Below are positions 17,246 to 24,517 of a stretch of DNA of 45,691 nucleotides, one piece after another. Within the stretch, counting starts at the first letter, position 1. Every line of letters starts with the position of its first letter. The notes below the pieces were generated by a model. The model saw nothing but the letters and a program-made list of their open reading frames with translations. It was not told the DNA's origin and did no database searches. Source of the DNA: Actinomycetes bacterium (lineage in GTDB: Bacteria > Actinomycetota > Actinomycetes > Propionibacteriales > Propionibacteriaceae); assembly GCA_030426725.1 (NCBI GenBank), contig JAUHXZ010000016.1, positions 1-45,691 of the forward strand. Reading direction: 5' to 3'. Position numbers and translations under genes: made by a program.

Positions 17246-17251
17246 TTCTCT

Positions 17252-18400
17252 ATGCGGATGCGGCAATTCCAACGGGGCGAGCTCTCACTGCCCACCCATG
17301 TGCGTGACTTCAACCGCGCCGCGGTGCTGCAGCGGCTCTTCCGCGGCGGCCCGATGTCCCGCGCGGACCTCGCCCGCCACATCGGGCTGACGAAGGTCAC
17401 CGTGTCCGCCCTCATCTCCGACCTCGTCGACGAGGGCGTCGTGCGGGAACTCGGCCCCGACAAGCGGCCGGGCACACCCGGCAAGCGCCCCACTCTCGTC
17501 GCCCTGTGCGAGGACCAGCGGCGCATCGTCGCCGTCGACCTCACCCGCGACGGCCACCTCTCCGGTGCCACCATGACGCTGACGGGCGAGTCCATGGACC
17601 ACAGCCGCCTCGACGCCCTCCTCCCCCTCGGCGACGCCGGCGTCGACGCGCTCACCCGGTTCTGCCGCGACCTCATCGACCGCGCCCGCGTCCCGGTCCT
17701 GGGTGTCGGGGTCTCCACCCCCGGCGTCGTCACCGGCGACGGCACCATCGTCAAGGCCCCCAAGCGCGACTGGTTCGACCTCGACCTCCAGTCCGTCCTC
17801 GAGGACCGGCTCCGGCTGCCGGTCACCGTCGCCAACGACGCCAACTGCGCGGCCCTGGGCGAGTTCGCCTTCGGTGAGACCGACGGCGACTCGGTGCTGT
17901 CCATCCTCGTCGGCGACGGCATCGGCGGCGGCCTGGTCATCGGCGGCTCCCTCGTCCACGGCTCCACCAGCGCCGCCGGCGAGATCGCGCACATCACCGC
18001 CACCACCGCCGGCGACGGCGCCCCCTGGGGCGAACCAACCCTGTGCGCCTGCGGGCGGCGCGGCTGCCTCGAGACCCTCCTCAGCGAACCGCTGCTGCGC
18101 GCCGCCCTCGACGGCCGCGGCGACGCGGAGCGCGAGGCCTGGCTCACCGCCGTCGGGGAGCGGCTCGGCGCTGTGCTCGCCCCCGTCGTCGCGGTCCTCG
18201 ACGTGTCCGACATCGTGATCTCCGGCCCCGAGGACCTCCTCGGCGGGCCCCTCGTCGACGCGGCGCGGGCCACGCTCGCCGACCACGTCTGGCCATCGAT
18301 GAACCATCTTCCCAACCTTGGGCTCTCGCGACTCAAGGACCGTGCTCCGCTCGTCGGCGCCGGAGTCCTCGTCCTGTCCAGCACCCTCGGAATCCCCTGA
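17252..18400 (+). CDS. ROK-family transcriptional regulator
   Basis: Sugar-responsive DNA-binding regulator of 382 residues. A winged helix-turn-helix spans residues 22-62 (recognition region LTKVTVSALISDLV). The ROK sugar-kinase-like domain follows, with VANDANCAALGE (191-203), GDGIGGGLVIGG (221-232), the zinc-site His in GEIAHI (247) and the cysteine cluster CACGRRGC (265, 267, 272). The presence of HTH plus full zinc motif indicates a NagC/Mlc-like regulator rather than a kinase. ATG 17252 or ATG 17258 could be the start. Position between a hexosaminidase and a CUT1 transporter suggests that it senses an amino sugar and controls both. It is followed by the binding-protein gene after 42 nt, probably in one operon. 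Confidence 0.93.
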   Translation: MRMRQFQRGELSLPTHVRDFNRAAVLQRLFRGGPMSRADLARHIGLTKVTVSALISDLVDEGVVRELGPDKRPGTPGKRPTLVALCEDQRRIVAVDLTRDGHLSGATMTLTGESMDHSRLDALLPLGDAGVDALTRFCRDLIDRARVPVLGVGVSTPGVVTGDGTIVKAPKRDWFDLDLQSVLEDRLRLPVTVANDANCAALGEFAFGETDGDSVLSILVGDGIGGGLVIGGSLVHGSTSAAGEIAHITATTAGDGAPWGEPTLCACGRRGCLETLLSEPLLRAALDGRGDAEREAWLTAVGERLGAVLAPVVAVLDVSDIVISGPEDLLGGPLVDAARATLADHVWPSMNHLPNLGLSRLKDRAPLVGAGVLVLSSTLGIP

Positions 18401-18442
18401 CCACCCCCGACCACATTTCCCCCTCCACGAAAGGAACCTGCA

Positions 18443-19771
18443 ATGAAGCGACGCCTACCTGCCGTCCTTGCGGCCTCGCTGGCCCTCGGGCTGGCGGCCT
18501 GCTCCTCCCCCACCGACGCCGAGACCTCGGCCACCGCCACCGGTGCCCCCGGCTCGTCGGCACCCGCCGAGGGCGGCGACATCACCATGTGGGTGGCGGG
18601 CGGCGACACGCCCGAGGCGCTGCGCCAGTACCTCGTCGACACGTTCGCCGAGGAGAACCCCGGCTCGACGCTGACCATCGAGGAGCAGGCCTGGCCCGAC
18701 CTCGTGTCCAAGCTGACCACCGCCCTGCCCGACGCCGCCAACACCCCCGACGTCGTCGAACTCGGCAACACCCAGACGCCGACGTTCGCCACCGTCGGGG
18801 CCTTCCTCGACCTCACCGACATGTACGACGAGCTGGGCGGCGACAACCTCCTGCAGTCGTTCGTCGACGTCGGCACCGTCGACGGGCAGATCTACGCCGT
18901 GCCCTACTACTTCGGCTCCCGCTACGTGTTCTACCGGCCCGACATCTGGGCGGACAACGGCGTCGAGGTGCCGACCACGCTCGCCGAGTTCACCGAGGCC
19001 ACCGAGGCGCTGACCACCGACGACATGTCCGGCTTCGCCATGGGCGGCCAGGACTGGCGCAACGGCATCTCCTGGGTGTTCGCCAACGGCGGCGAGCTCG
19101 CCACCGTCGACGGCACCACGTGGACGTCCACGCTGAGCGACCCGAACACCATCAAGGGCCTCGAGATGTGGCAGGAGGTCGTCATGGGTGCGTCGAACCT
19201 GCCCACCACTGAGCGCGACGTGGCGTACTGGGACTTCCTCAACGACGGGGCCGACGGCGCCGCCCCCGACGCCGCGACCATCATGGCCCCCGGCTGGGCG
19301 CGCTGGTCCATCGGTGATCTCACCACCAACGACGACGGCGACGAGGTACGCGACGGCATGGCCGACGCCTCCAAGTACGACATCTTCGCCCTCCCCGGCG
19401 TCGACGGCGGGGTCGCCCCGGTCTTCGCCGGCGGCTCCAACCTGGCCATCTCGGCGGCCTCGCAGCAGCCCGAGCTGTCCAAGGCGCTCCTTCGGATCAT
19501 CTTCTCCGAGGAGTACCAGCGGATGCTCGGCGAGAACGGCCTCGGGCCCGCCAACTCGATGTACACCGACTCGCTGGGCGACGACAAGTTCGCCACGACG
19601 ATGATCGAGACCGCCGAGGCCTCGAAGCTCACTCCGGCCGCGCCGGGCTGGGCCGCCATCGAGGGGGCCTTCGTGTACGAGGAGCTGTTCCAGAAGATCG
19701 CCGAGGGCGGCGACGTCGCGGCGCTGGCCGCCGAGTACGACGAGACGCTCACGCCGATGCTGAACGGCTAG
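18443..19771 (+). CDS. CUT1 sugar ABC transporter substrate-binding lipoprotein, chitobiose type
   Basis: Secreted lipoprotein of 442 residues. A signal peptide (MKRR followed by a hydrophobic stretch) ends in the lipobox LAAC with Cys20 as the lipid-anchored residue, then a Ser/Thr/Ala linker. The mature part is family-1 extracellular solute-binding protein: ITMWVAGG near 48, ANTPDVVELGNTQTPTF near 98-114 and YAVPYYFGSRYVFYRPD near 152. The PDVVELGNT segment closely resembles DasA/NgcE chitobiose or N-acetylglucosamine binding proteins as I remember them, which agrees with the adjacent GH20 enzyme. A GAAAGGA Shine-Dalgarno precedes the ATG. A stem-loop separates it from the permease genes. 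Confidence 0.9.
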   Translation: MKRRLPAVLAASLALGLAACSSPTDAETSATATGAPGSSAPAEGGDITMWVAGGDTPEALRQYLVDTFAEENPGSTLTIEEQAWPDLVSKLTTALPDAANTPDVVELGNTQTPTFATVGAFLDLTDMYDELGGDNLLQSFVDVGTVDGQIYAVPYYFGSRYVFYRPDIWADNGVEVPTTLAEFTEATEALTTDDMSGFAMGGQDWRNGISWVFANGGELATVDGTTWTSTLSDPNTIKGLEMWQEVVMGASNLPTTERDVAYWDFLNDGADGAAPDAATIMAPGWARWSIGDLTTNDDGDEVRDGMADASKYDIFALPGVDGGVAPVFAGGSNLAISAASQQPELSKALLRIIFSEEYQRMLGENGLGPANSMYTDSLGDDKFATTMIETAEASKLTPAAPGWAAIEGAFVYEELFQKIAEGGDVAALAAEYDETLTPMLNG

Positions 19772-19787
19772 TCCGGACCCTGTCCAC

Positions 19788-19820
19788 CGCGGGGTGCCCG
19801 GGACATCCGGGCACCCCGCG
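19788..19820 (+). other. Intercistronic stem-loop after the binding-protein gene
   Basis: A perfect 14-bp stem (19788-19801 with 19807-19820) with a 5-nt loop, 16 nt after the stop, without a T-tract. Similar hairpins after binding-protein genes in ABC operons protect the upstream message and lower permease expression. That role is inferred here. Confidence 0.7.
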
Positions 19821-19837
19821 CCTCACGGAAGCACCAC

Positions 19838-20749
19838 ATGAGCACACTCCCTCTACGCAGGAGGCGTCCACCCCGGATCCCCTACCTGCTGCTCCTCCCC
19901 AGCCTCGTCGTCCTCATCGCCGCGCTCGGCTACCCCATCGGCTGGCAGATCGTCACGTCGATGCAGGAGTACGGGCTGGCGCAGCAGTTCGGCCAGCCGC
20001 CCGTGTTCGTCGGACTGGCCAACTACATCGAGATCTTCAGCCAGGACCAGCTGTGGGCCGTCGTCGCCCGCTCCATCGCGTTCTGTCTGGTCAACGCGTT
20101 CGTGACCGTCGCGCTCGGACTGGCGCTCGCGCTGCTCATGCGCGCCGTCCCCGCCGCCATCAAGGTGATCATCCAGGTCTGTCTGCTGCTCGCCTGGGCC
20201 ACCCCGATGGTGGCGGCCGTCACCGTGTTCCGGTGGCTGTTCGACTACCGCAGCGGCATCGTCAACTGGCTGCTGACCGAAGCGGGACTCGAACGCTTCG
20301 CGGGCTTCGCCTGGCTGTCGTCGCCGCTGACCTTCTTCCTCGTCGCCTCCTCGATCGTCATCTGGATGAGCGTGCCGTTCGTCGCGCTCTCGCTGTACGC
20401 CGGCCTCACCCAGGTGCCGCAGGAGATCATCGAAGCCGCGCAGATCGACGGCGCATCGCCGCGTCGCATCCTCGGCTCCATCCTGCTGCCCATGGTCCGC
20501 CCCGTCCTGTCGGTGGTGCTGCTGCTCCAGATCATCTGGGATCTGCGCGTGTTCGCACAGATCCGCCTGCTGCAGGACGCCGGCGCGCCGGTCGCCGAGA
20601 CCAACCTGCTCGGCAACTTCATCTACGAACTCGGCGCGGCCCGTCAGGACTTCGCCGCCGCGTCGGCCGTGTCCCTGTTCGTCCTGGCGCTGACGGTGCT
20701 GTTGAGCTGGCCCTACGTCCGCTCCCTACTCAAGGAGGCCGAGGAATGA
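19838..20749 (+). CDS. CUT1 sugar ABC transporter permease 1 (MalF-like)
   Basis: Inner-membrane permease of 303 residues with six predicted hydrophobic segments, the first at about 15-37. The cytoplasmic EAA loop that docks the ATPase is EIIEAAQIDGASPRR near residues 198-212, followed by ILLPMVRP. It forms a heterodimer with the next gene product. Its stop overlaps the next ATG (ATGA). No ATP-binding subunit is encoded nearby, so a shared MsiK-type ATPase elsewhere must energise it, as is common in actinobacteria. Confidence 0.94.
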   Translation: MSTLPLRRRRPPRIPYLLLLPSLVVLIAALGYPIGWQIVTSMQEYGLAQQFGQPPVFVGLANYIEIFSQDQLWAVVARSIAFCLVNAFVTVALGLALALLMRAVPAAIKVIIQVCLLLAWATPMVAAVTVFRWLFDYRSGIVNWLLTEAGLERFAGFAWLSSPLTFFLVASSIVIWMSVPFVALSLYAGLTQVPQEIIEAAQIDGASPRRILGSILLPMVRPVLSVVLLLQIIWDLRVFAQIRLLQDAGAPVAETNLLGNFIYELGAARQDFAAASAVSLFVLALTVLLSWPYVRSLLKEAEE

Positions 20750-21600
20750 GACGCATCCTCCCAAAGGTCCTGTGGTCCGTCGTCGGCGTCGCGGTCGCGG
20801 CCGTGTGGGTGTTCCCCGTCTACTGGATGGTGCTGTCGGCCTTCACCCCCAACGCCCGGCTGCGCCAGATCCCGCCGAGCTTTCTGCCCGTCAACACCAC
20901 CCTCACCAACCTGCGCACCGTAGTGAGCGACCCTGACTTCCTGTCGGCGCTGCGGATGAGCCTGACCATCACCGCGCTCACGGTCGTGGTGGTCCTGGCG
21001 TTCGCGTTCCTCGGCGCGCTGGCCATCTCGCGCTTCCGGTTCCGCGGCCGCAAGTCCTTCCTGCTCGCGGTGCTCTTCATCCAGATGCTGCCCGCGGAGG
21101 GGCTGTTCATCGCCCAGTACAAGATGCTGTCCAGCGTCGGCGGCGTCGTGCCGGCATTCGGGCTGAACTCCGTGCTCGGCATCACGGTCCTCTACACCGC
21201 CGCCATCATCCCCTTCACGATCTGGATGCTGCGGGGCTTCGTCGCCGGGGTGCCCATCGAGCTGGAGGAGGCGGCCATGGTCGACGGCCTCTCGCGGACG
21301 CAGGCGTTCCTGCGGATCACGTTCCCGCTGCTGGCGCCGGGCCTGGTGGCGTCGGGGGTGTACGCGTTCCTGCAGGCCTGGAACGAGTTCACCATCGCGC
21401 TAGTGGTCCTGCCGGACCAGTCGTCGCAGACCCTGCCGCTGTGGCTGCGCGGGTTCCTCAACGCGTCGGTCAACCGGGGCGTGGACTGGGCGCAGGTCAT
21501 GGCTGCGTCGACGGTGATCGCGGTGCCGGTCATCGTGTTCTTCCTGTTCGTGCAGTCGCGGATGACCTCCGGCCTTGTCTCGGGTGCCGTCAAGGGCTGA
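20746..21600 (+). CDS. CUT1 sugar ABC transporter permease 2 (MalG-like)
   Basis: Second membrane subunit of the chitobiose-type importer, 284 residues. The ATG overlaps the preceding stop and has the Shine-Dalgarno AAGGAGG. It has six hydrophobic segments and the EAA loop LEEAAMVDGLSRTQAF near 176-191, followed by ITFPLLAPG. WNEFTIALV near 215 is typical of MalG-like subunits. It ends the operon and is followed by a long palindromic element at 21621-21701 that probably stops transcription before pgm. Confidence 0.94.
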   Translation: MRRILPKVLWSVVGVAVAAVWVFPVYWMVLSAFTPNARLRQIPPSFLPVNTTLTNLRTVVSDPDFLSALRMSLTITALTVVVVLAFAFLGALAISRFRFRGRKSFLLAVLFIQMLPAEGLFIAQYKMLSSVGGVVPAFGLNSVLGITVLYTAAIIPFTIWMLRGFVAGVPIELEEAAMVDGLSRTQAFLRITFPLLAPGLVASGVYAFLQAWNEFTIALVVLPDQSSQTLPLWLRGFLNASVNRGVDWAQVMAASTVIAVPVIVFFLFVQSRMTSGLVSGAVKG

Positions 21601-21620
21601 CCGGTGAGGCACCAGCCCTC

Positions 21621-21701
21621 CCCGTGACAGAATCCCCACCAGTGCGGCGATCGGCGCCCGTCGGGTCCGGCATCCGCCACTGGCGGGGATTCTGTCACGG
21701 G
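21621..21701. repeat. 81-bp imperfect palindrome (27/28-nt inverted arms)
   Basis: The left arm 21621-21647 and right arm 21674-21701 are reverse complements except for one substitution and one inserted G. The loop is 26 nt (21648-21673). Each arm begins CCCGTGACAGAATCCCC on its own outward strand. It lies 20 nt after the transporter operon. It is much longer than a normal terminator and resembles a palindromic intergenic repeat or small non-autonomous element. It may also terminate the transporter transcript. Confidence 0.75.
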
Positions 21702-21722
21702 TCGTCCCTGTCTCATCCGCCC

Positions 21723-21737
21723 CCGCGGGACCCGCGG
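21723..21737. other. 15-bp perfect palindrome upstream of pgm
   Basis: CCGCGGG-A-CCCGCGG is a perfect inverted repeat centred 26 nt upstream of the pgm ATG. It may be an operator or simply GC-rich chance; no regulator is known for it. Confidence 0.3.
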
Positions 21738-21755
21738 TGGTGGAAGGATGGGGCC

Positions 21756-23375
21756 ATGGCACACGAGCGCGCAGGCCAGCCGGCCCAGGAACAGGATCTG
21801 ATCAACGTCGTCGATGTGATCGCCGCGTATTACGACGAGAAGCCGGACCCGTCGAACCCGGACCAGATGGTCGTGTTCGGCACGTCGGGACACCGCGGGT
21901 CGTCGCTGGACACCGCCTTCAACGAGTTGCACATCGCCGCCACGACTCAGGCGATCGTCGAGTACCGCGCCTCACAGGGCACGACCGGCCCGCTGTTCAT
22001 CGGCAAGGACACCCACGCGCTGTCGCTGCCGGCGTGGCGCACCGCCATCGAGGTGCTCGGCGCCAACGGCGTCGAGATCTGCGCCGAACGGGAGGACGAG
22101 TACACGCCGACCCCGGCCGTGTCGCGGGCGATCATCCGCTACAACCGGGAGCACTCCGCCAAGGCGGACGGCATCGTCGTGACCCCCTCACACAACCCGC
22201 CCCGCGACGGCGGCTTCAAGTACAACCCGCCCAACGGCGGCCCGGCGGACTCCGACGCCACCAAGATCATCGCGGCGCGCGCCAACCAGCTCATGGCGGC
22301 GCCCACAGGAATCAAGCGGATCCCGTACGACGCGGCCAAGGTCAACCGCTACGACTACCTGACCCCCTACTGCCTGGAACTGTCCACCGCGATCGACTTC
22401 GAGGCCATCAAGGCCTCCGGCCTCGTTCACGGCGCCGACCCGATGGGCGGGGCGGCCGTGCAGTACTGGGAGCGGCTGGCCGAACTGGGCCTGCCAATCG
22501 AGGTGGTCAACCCCACGGTCGACCCGACCTGGCGGTTCATGACGCTGGATACCGACGGCAAGATCCGGATGGACTGCTCCTCCCCGAACGCCATGGCGTC
22601 GCTGGTGGCCCAGCGCGACCGCTACTCAGTGGCCACGGGCAACGACGCCGACTCCGACCGACACGGGATCGTGACGCCGGACCACGGCCTGATGAACCCC
22701 AACGCCTACCTCGCCGTGGCCATCAACTACCTGTTCGACAACCGTCCCGGCTGGTCGAAGGACGCCGGCATCGGCAAGACGCTGGTGTCGTCGTCGATCA
22801 TCGACAAGGTCGCGGCCAAGCTGGGTCGTCGGCTCGTCGAGGTACCCGTCGGCTTCAAGTGGTTCGTGCCCGGGCTCACCGACGGGTCGATCGGCTTCGG
22901 CGGCGAGGAGTCCGCCGGCGCCTCGTTCCTGGCGATGGACGGCGAGACCTGGTCGACCGACAAGGACGGCATCCTGCTGGCGCTGCTCGCCTCGGAGATC
23001 ATCGCGACCACCGGCAAGACGCCGTCGCAGCACTACGCGGCCTTGGAGGAGGAGTTCGGGCGCTCGTTCTACGCCCGCGTGGACGCCGACGCGAGCCGCG
23101 AGCAGAAGGCGCGGCTCGCGAAGCTCGGCGCCGACGACGTCACGGCCAAGCATCTGGCCGGTGAGGAGATCACCGCGGTGCTGTCGCACGCGCCGGGCAA
23201 CGACGCGCCGATCGGCGGCATCAAGGTGACCACCACGAGCGCGTGGTTCGCCGCCCGTCCGTCCGGCACCGAGGACAAGTACAAGATCTACGCCGAGTCG
23301 CTGAAGTCGGGCGAGCACCTCGCCGAGGTGCAGGCAGCGGCGAAGGACCTCGTGGACCGGGCCCTCGCCGGCTGA
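21756..23375 (+). CDS. pgm: Phosphoglucomutase, alpha-D-glucose specific
   Basis: Interconverts glucose-1-phosphate and glucose-6-phosphate in the cytoplasm. The 539-residue product matches E. coli-type Pgm (546). Seen: VVFGTSGHRGSS at 39-50, the phosphoserine loop VTPSHNPPRDGGFKYNPPNG with Ser145, the metal loop NDADSDRHGIV, the sugar-specificity loop FGGEESAGASF, and the C-terminal phosphate-binding ARPSGTEDKYKIYAES. The GGEESAG loop fits glucose specificity. GGAAGG 8 nt before the ATG is an acceptable Shine-Dalgarno, although AAGGAT would also fit a leaderless -10. It links sugar phosphates to the glycogen and trehalose genes of this window. Palindromic repeats flank it on both sides. Confidence 0.96.
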   Translation: MAHERAGQPAQEQDLINVVDVIAAYYDEKPDPSNPDQMVVFGTSGHRGSSLDTAFNELHIAATTQAIVEYRASQGTTGPLFIGKDTHALSLPAWRTAIEVLGANGVEICAEREDEYTPTPAVSRAIIRYNREHSAKADGIVVTPSHNPPRDGGFKYNPPNGGPADSDATKIIAARANQLMAAPTGIKRIPYDAAKVNRYDYLTPYCLELSTAIDFEAIKASGLVHGADPMGGAAVQYWERLAELGLPIEVVNPTVDPTWRFMTLDTDGKIRMDCSSPNAMASLVAQRDRYSVATGNDADSDRHGIVTPDHGLMNPNAYLAVAINYLFDNRPGWSKDAGIGKTLVSSSIIDKVAAKLGRRLVEVPVGFKWFVPGLTDGSIGFGGEESAGASFLAMDGETWSTDKDGILLALLASEIIATTGKTPSQHYAALEEEFGRSFYARVDADASREQKARLAKLGADDVTAKHLAGEEITAVLSHAPGNDAPIGGIKVTTTSAWFAARPSGTEDKYKIYAESLKSGEHLAEVQAAAKDLVDRALAG

Positions 23376-23442
23376 TCCTCTGATCCGCTGGACTCGAGGA
23401 CACGGCGCGCCGGCCGCCCCGCCCGCGGGTTGGGCCAGGCGT

Positions 23443-23613
23443 TGAGCCTGACACGCGTCTCGAGAACGTGGGTTGAGCCTGATCCATGGCTCAACCCACG
23501 AAATCGACGTTTCTGAGCGCAATCACGCCTCGAGACATGGATCAGGCTCATCACGGTCCAGCGAACCCCGTGTCAGGCTCGTCGCAGCCCCGCGACAGGG
23601 GTGTCAGGCTCGT
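23443..23613. repeat. Cluster of five TGAGCCTGA-family repeats in both orientations
   Basis: The 272-nt gap between pgm and the convergent PH-domain gene holds five copies of the octamer GAGCCTGA or its complement. Copies 1 (23443-23465) and 3 (23528-23550, inverted) also share GTCTCGAG. Copies 2 (23474-23488) and 3 share 15 identical bases, TGAGCCTGATCCATG. Copies 4 and 5 share 13 identical bases, GTGTCAGGCTCGT (23570-23582 and 23601-23613). The block contains the 13-bp hairpin listed separately. No open reading frame in it looks real. Confidence 0.8.
23467..23500. terminator. 13-bp hairpin inside the repeat cluster
   Basis: A perfect 13-bp stem (23467-23479 with 23488-23500) has an 8-nt loop TGATCCAT. 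It sits between convergent genes and may terminate pgm transcription, but there is no T-tract directly after it. The stem is formed by repeat copy 2 and an inverted half copy. Confidence 0.5.
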
Positions 23614-23647
23614 GCACGATGGCCAGACGAGGCAGGACGGCGGGAGG

Positions 23648-24226
23648 TCAGCCGGCGGCCGGGTTCGTCGGGTCGAAGGGGCCCGACGGCTGGTCCACCT
23701 GGGCTCCGTCCATCCGCATCACGCGGCGCAGGCCGGCGCGCTGCACCACCCGCTGGATCGTGAGGTCCCGCTCGTCCGGCCGGCCCACGTAGCGGATCTC
23801 GCGGAGCCCCTGCCCCTGGGCGGCGGACTCGAAGACGAAGTGGCCGTACCCGAGCATCTGCCCGACGATCGGGCGGTACATCGAGATGTCGAGGATCCTG
23901 GTCATCGGCATCGTCGCCAGGGAGCGGTCGAAGATGCCGTGCAGCCTGAACACGCGCATGTTCGTGATGACGAAGCGGTCCATGTGCTGCACGTGGACCT
24001 TCCACAGCCCCAGCCCGAGCGCCCCAAGGGCCAGGATGAGCGGGACCGGGTAGAAGCTCCCGGCCCAGATCGCCATCCAGAACATCGGGATGCTCAGCGC
24101 GGCGAGGCACCACCACCAGAAGGTCGCAGCCCAGTGCTTGCGAACCTCATCGATGATGACCTCGCCCTCGTCGACCAGCAGGTGTCCCTGCACGTCCGGC
24201 TCGACCAGGTCGCGCCAGAAGGACAT
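23648..24226 (-). CDS. PH-domain (YdbS/bPH2-like) membrane protein
   Basis: Membrane protein of 192 residues. Two adjacent hydrophobic segments (about 35-55 and 57-76) are followed by a bacterial PH-like domain with DRFVITNMRVFRLHGIF near 82-98, then TRILDISMYRPIVGQMLGYGHFVFESA, typical of bPH2/YdbS proteins. The C-terminus is a short polar tail. Function in this family is not settled. The ATG follows the stop of an upstream 51-codon gene with one base between them (TGA-C-ATG), so the two are translationally coupled and likely form one membrane unit. It is convergent with pgm across the repeat cluster. Confidence 0.85.
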   Translation of the reverse strand: MSFWRDLVEPDVQGHLLVDEGEVIIDEVRKHWAATFWWWCLAALSIPMFWMAIWAGSFYPVPLILALGALGLGLWKVHVQHMDRFVITNMRVFRLHGIFDRSLATMPMTRILDISMYRPIVGQMLGYGHFVFESAAQGQGLREIRYVGRPDERDLTIQRVVQRAGLRRVMRMDGAQVDQPSGPFDPTNPAAG

Positions 24227-24227
24227 G

Positions 24228-24383
24228 TCACTCCACCAGGGACGTGAAGAACGTTCCGATCGACTGGAACGCGCCGAAGAAGGTTCGCACGGCCTCCGCC
24301 GCGTCCTCCGGACGCGTGAACAGGTAGAACAGCACGAACGCAGCGATCAGCGCGAGCAAGATCTTCTTCAGCCAACCAACCAC
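24228..24383 (-). CDS. Small single-pass membrane protein (51 aa) coupled to the PH protein
   Basis: A 51-residue product starts at GTG 24383. It begins MVGWLKKILLALIAAF, continues VLFYLFTRPEDAAEAV and ends in a Phe/Thr/Ser-rich amphipathic segment up to the stop at 24228. Lys6-Lys7 precede a hydrophobic helix at 8-22, predicting a single-pass protein with the C-terminus outside. Support for reality: a strong AGGAGG Shine-Dalgarno at the right distance, codon bias like its neighbours, and a stop one base before the PH-protein ATG. It is too short for usual gene-calling cut-offs. I do not recognise the family. It may be a subunit or regulator of the PH-domain protein. Confidence 0.75.
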   Translation of the reverse strand: MVGWLKKILLALIAAFVLFYLFTRPEDAAEAVRTFFGAFQSIGTFFTSLVE

Positions 24384-24481
24384 GCGGGCCTCCTCCTCAG
24401 ACTCTTCCCCAGTCTGCCAAACGCGCAGGACAATCCCTCATCCGACGCGCCGCAGGGGTCCCGGCCAGATCGACCCCGGCC

Positions 24482-24510
24482 CTGACGTGCTCACGCGCGT
24501 GTGCCAGACT
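24482..24510 (+). promoter_or_regulatory. Promoter of the methylmalonyl-CoA epimerase gene, leaderless
   Basis: CTGACG (24482-24487), exactly 17 nt, then CAGACT (24505-24510), 7 nt before the ATG at 24518. This is the best-spaced of the leaderless promoters in the window. No Shine-Dalgarno lies between. Confidence 0.6.
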
Positions 24511-24517
24511 CTGAGCC

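Noticed and set aside
23443..23613. Possible CRISPR array from repeated TCAGGCTC units
   Set aside because: Copies are in mixed orientations, unevenly spaced and only 8-15 nt identical, and no cas gene is near.
23473..24247. Plus-strand frames through the repeat cluster and opposite the PH gene
   Set aside because: No ribosome binding site or family motif; they run through palindromic repeats and mirror a real gene.
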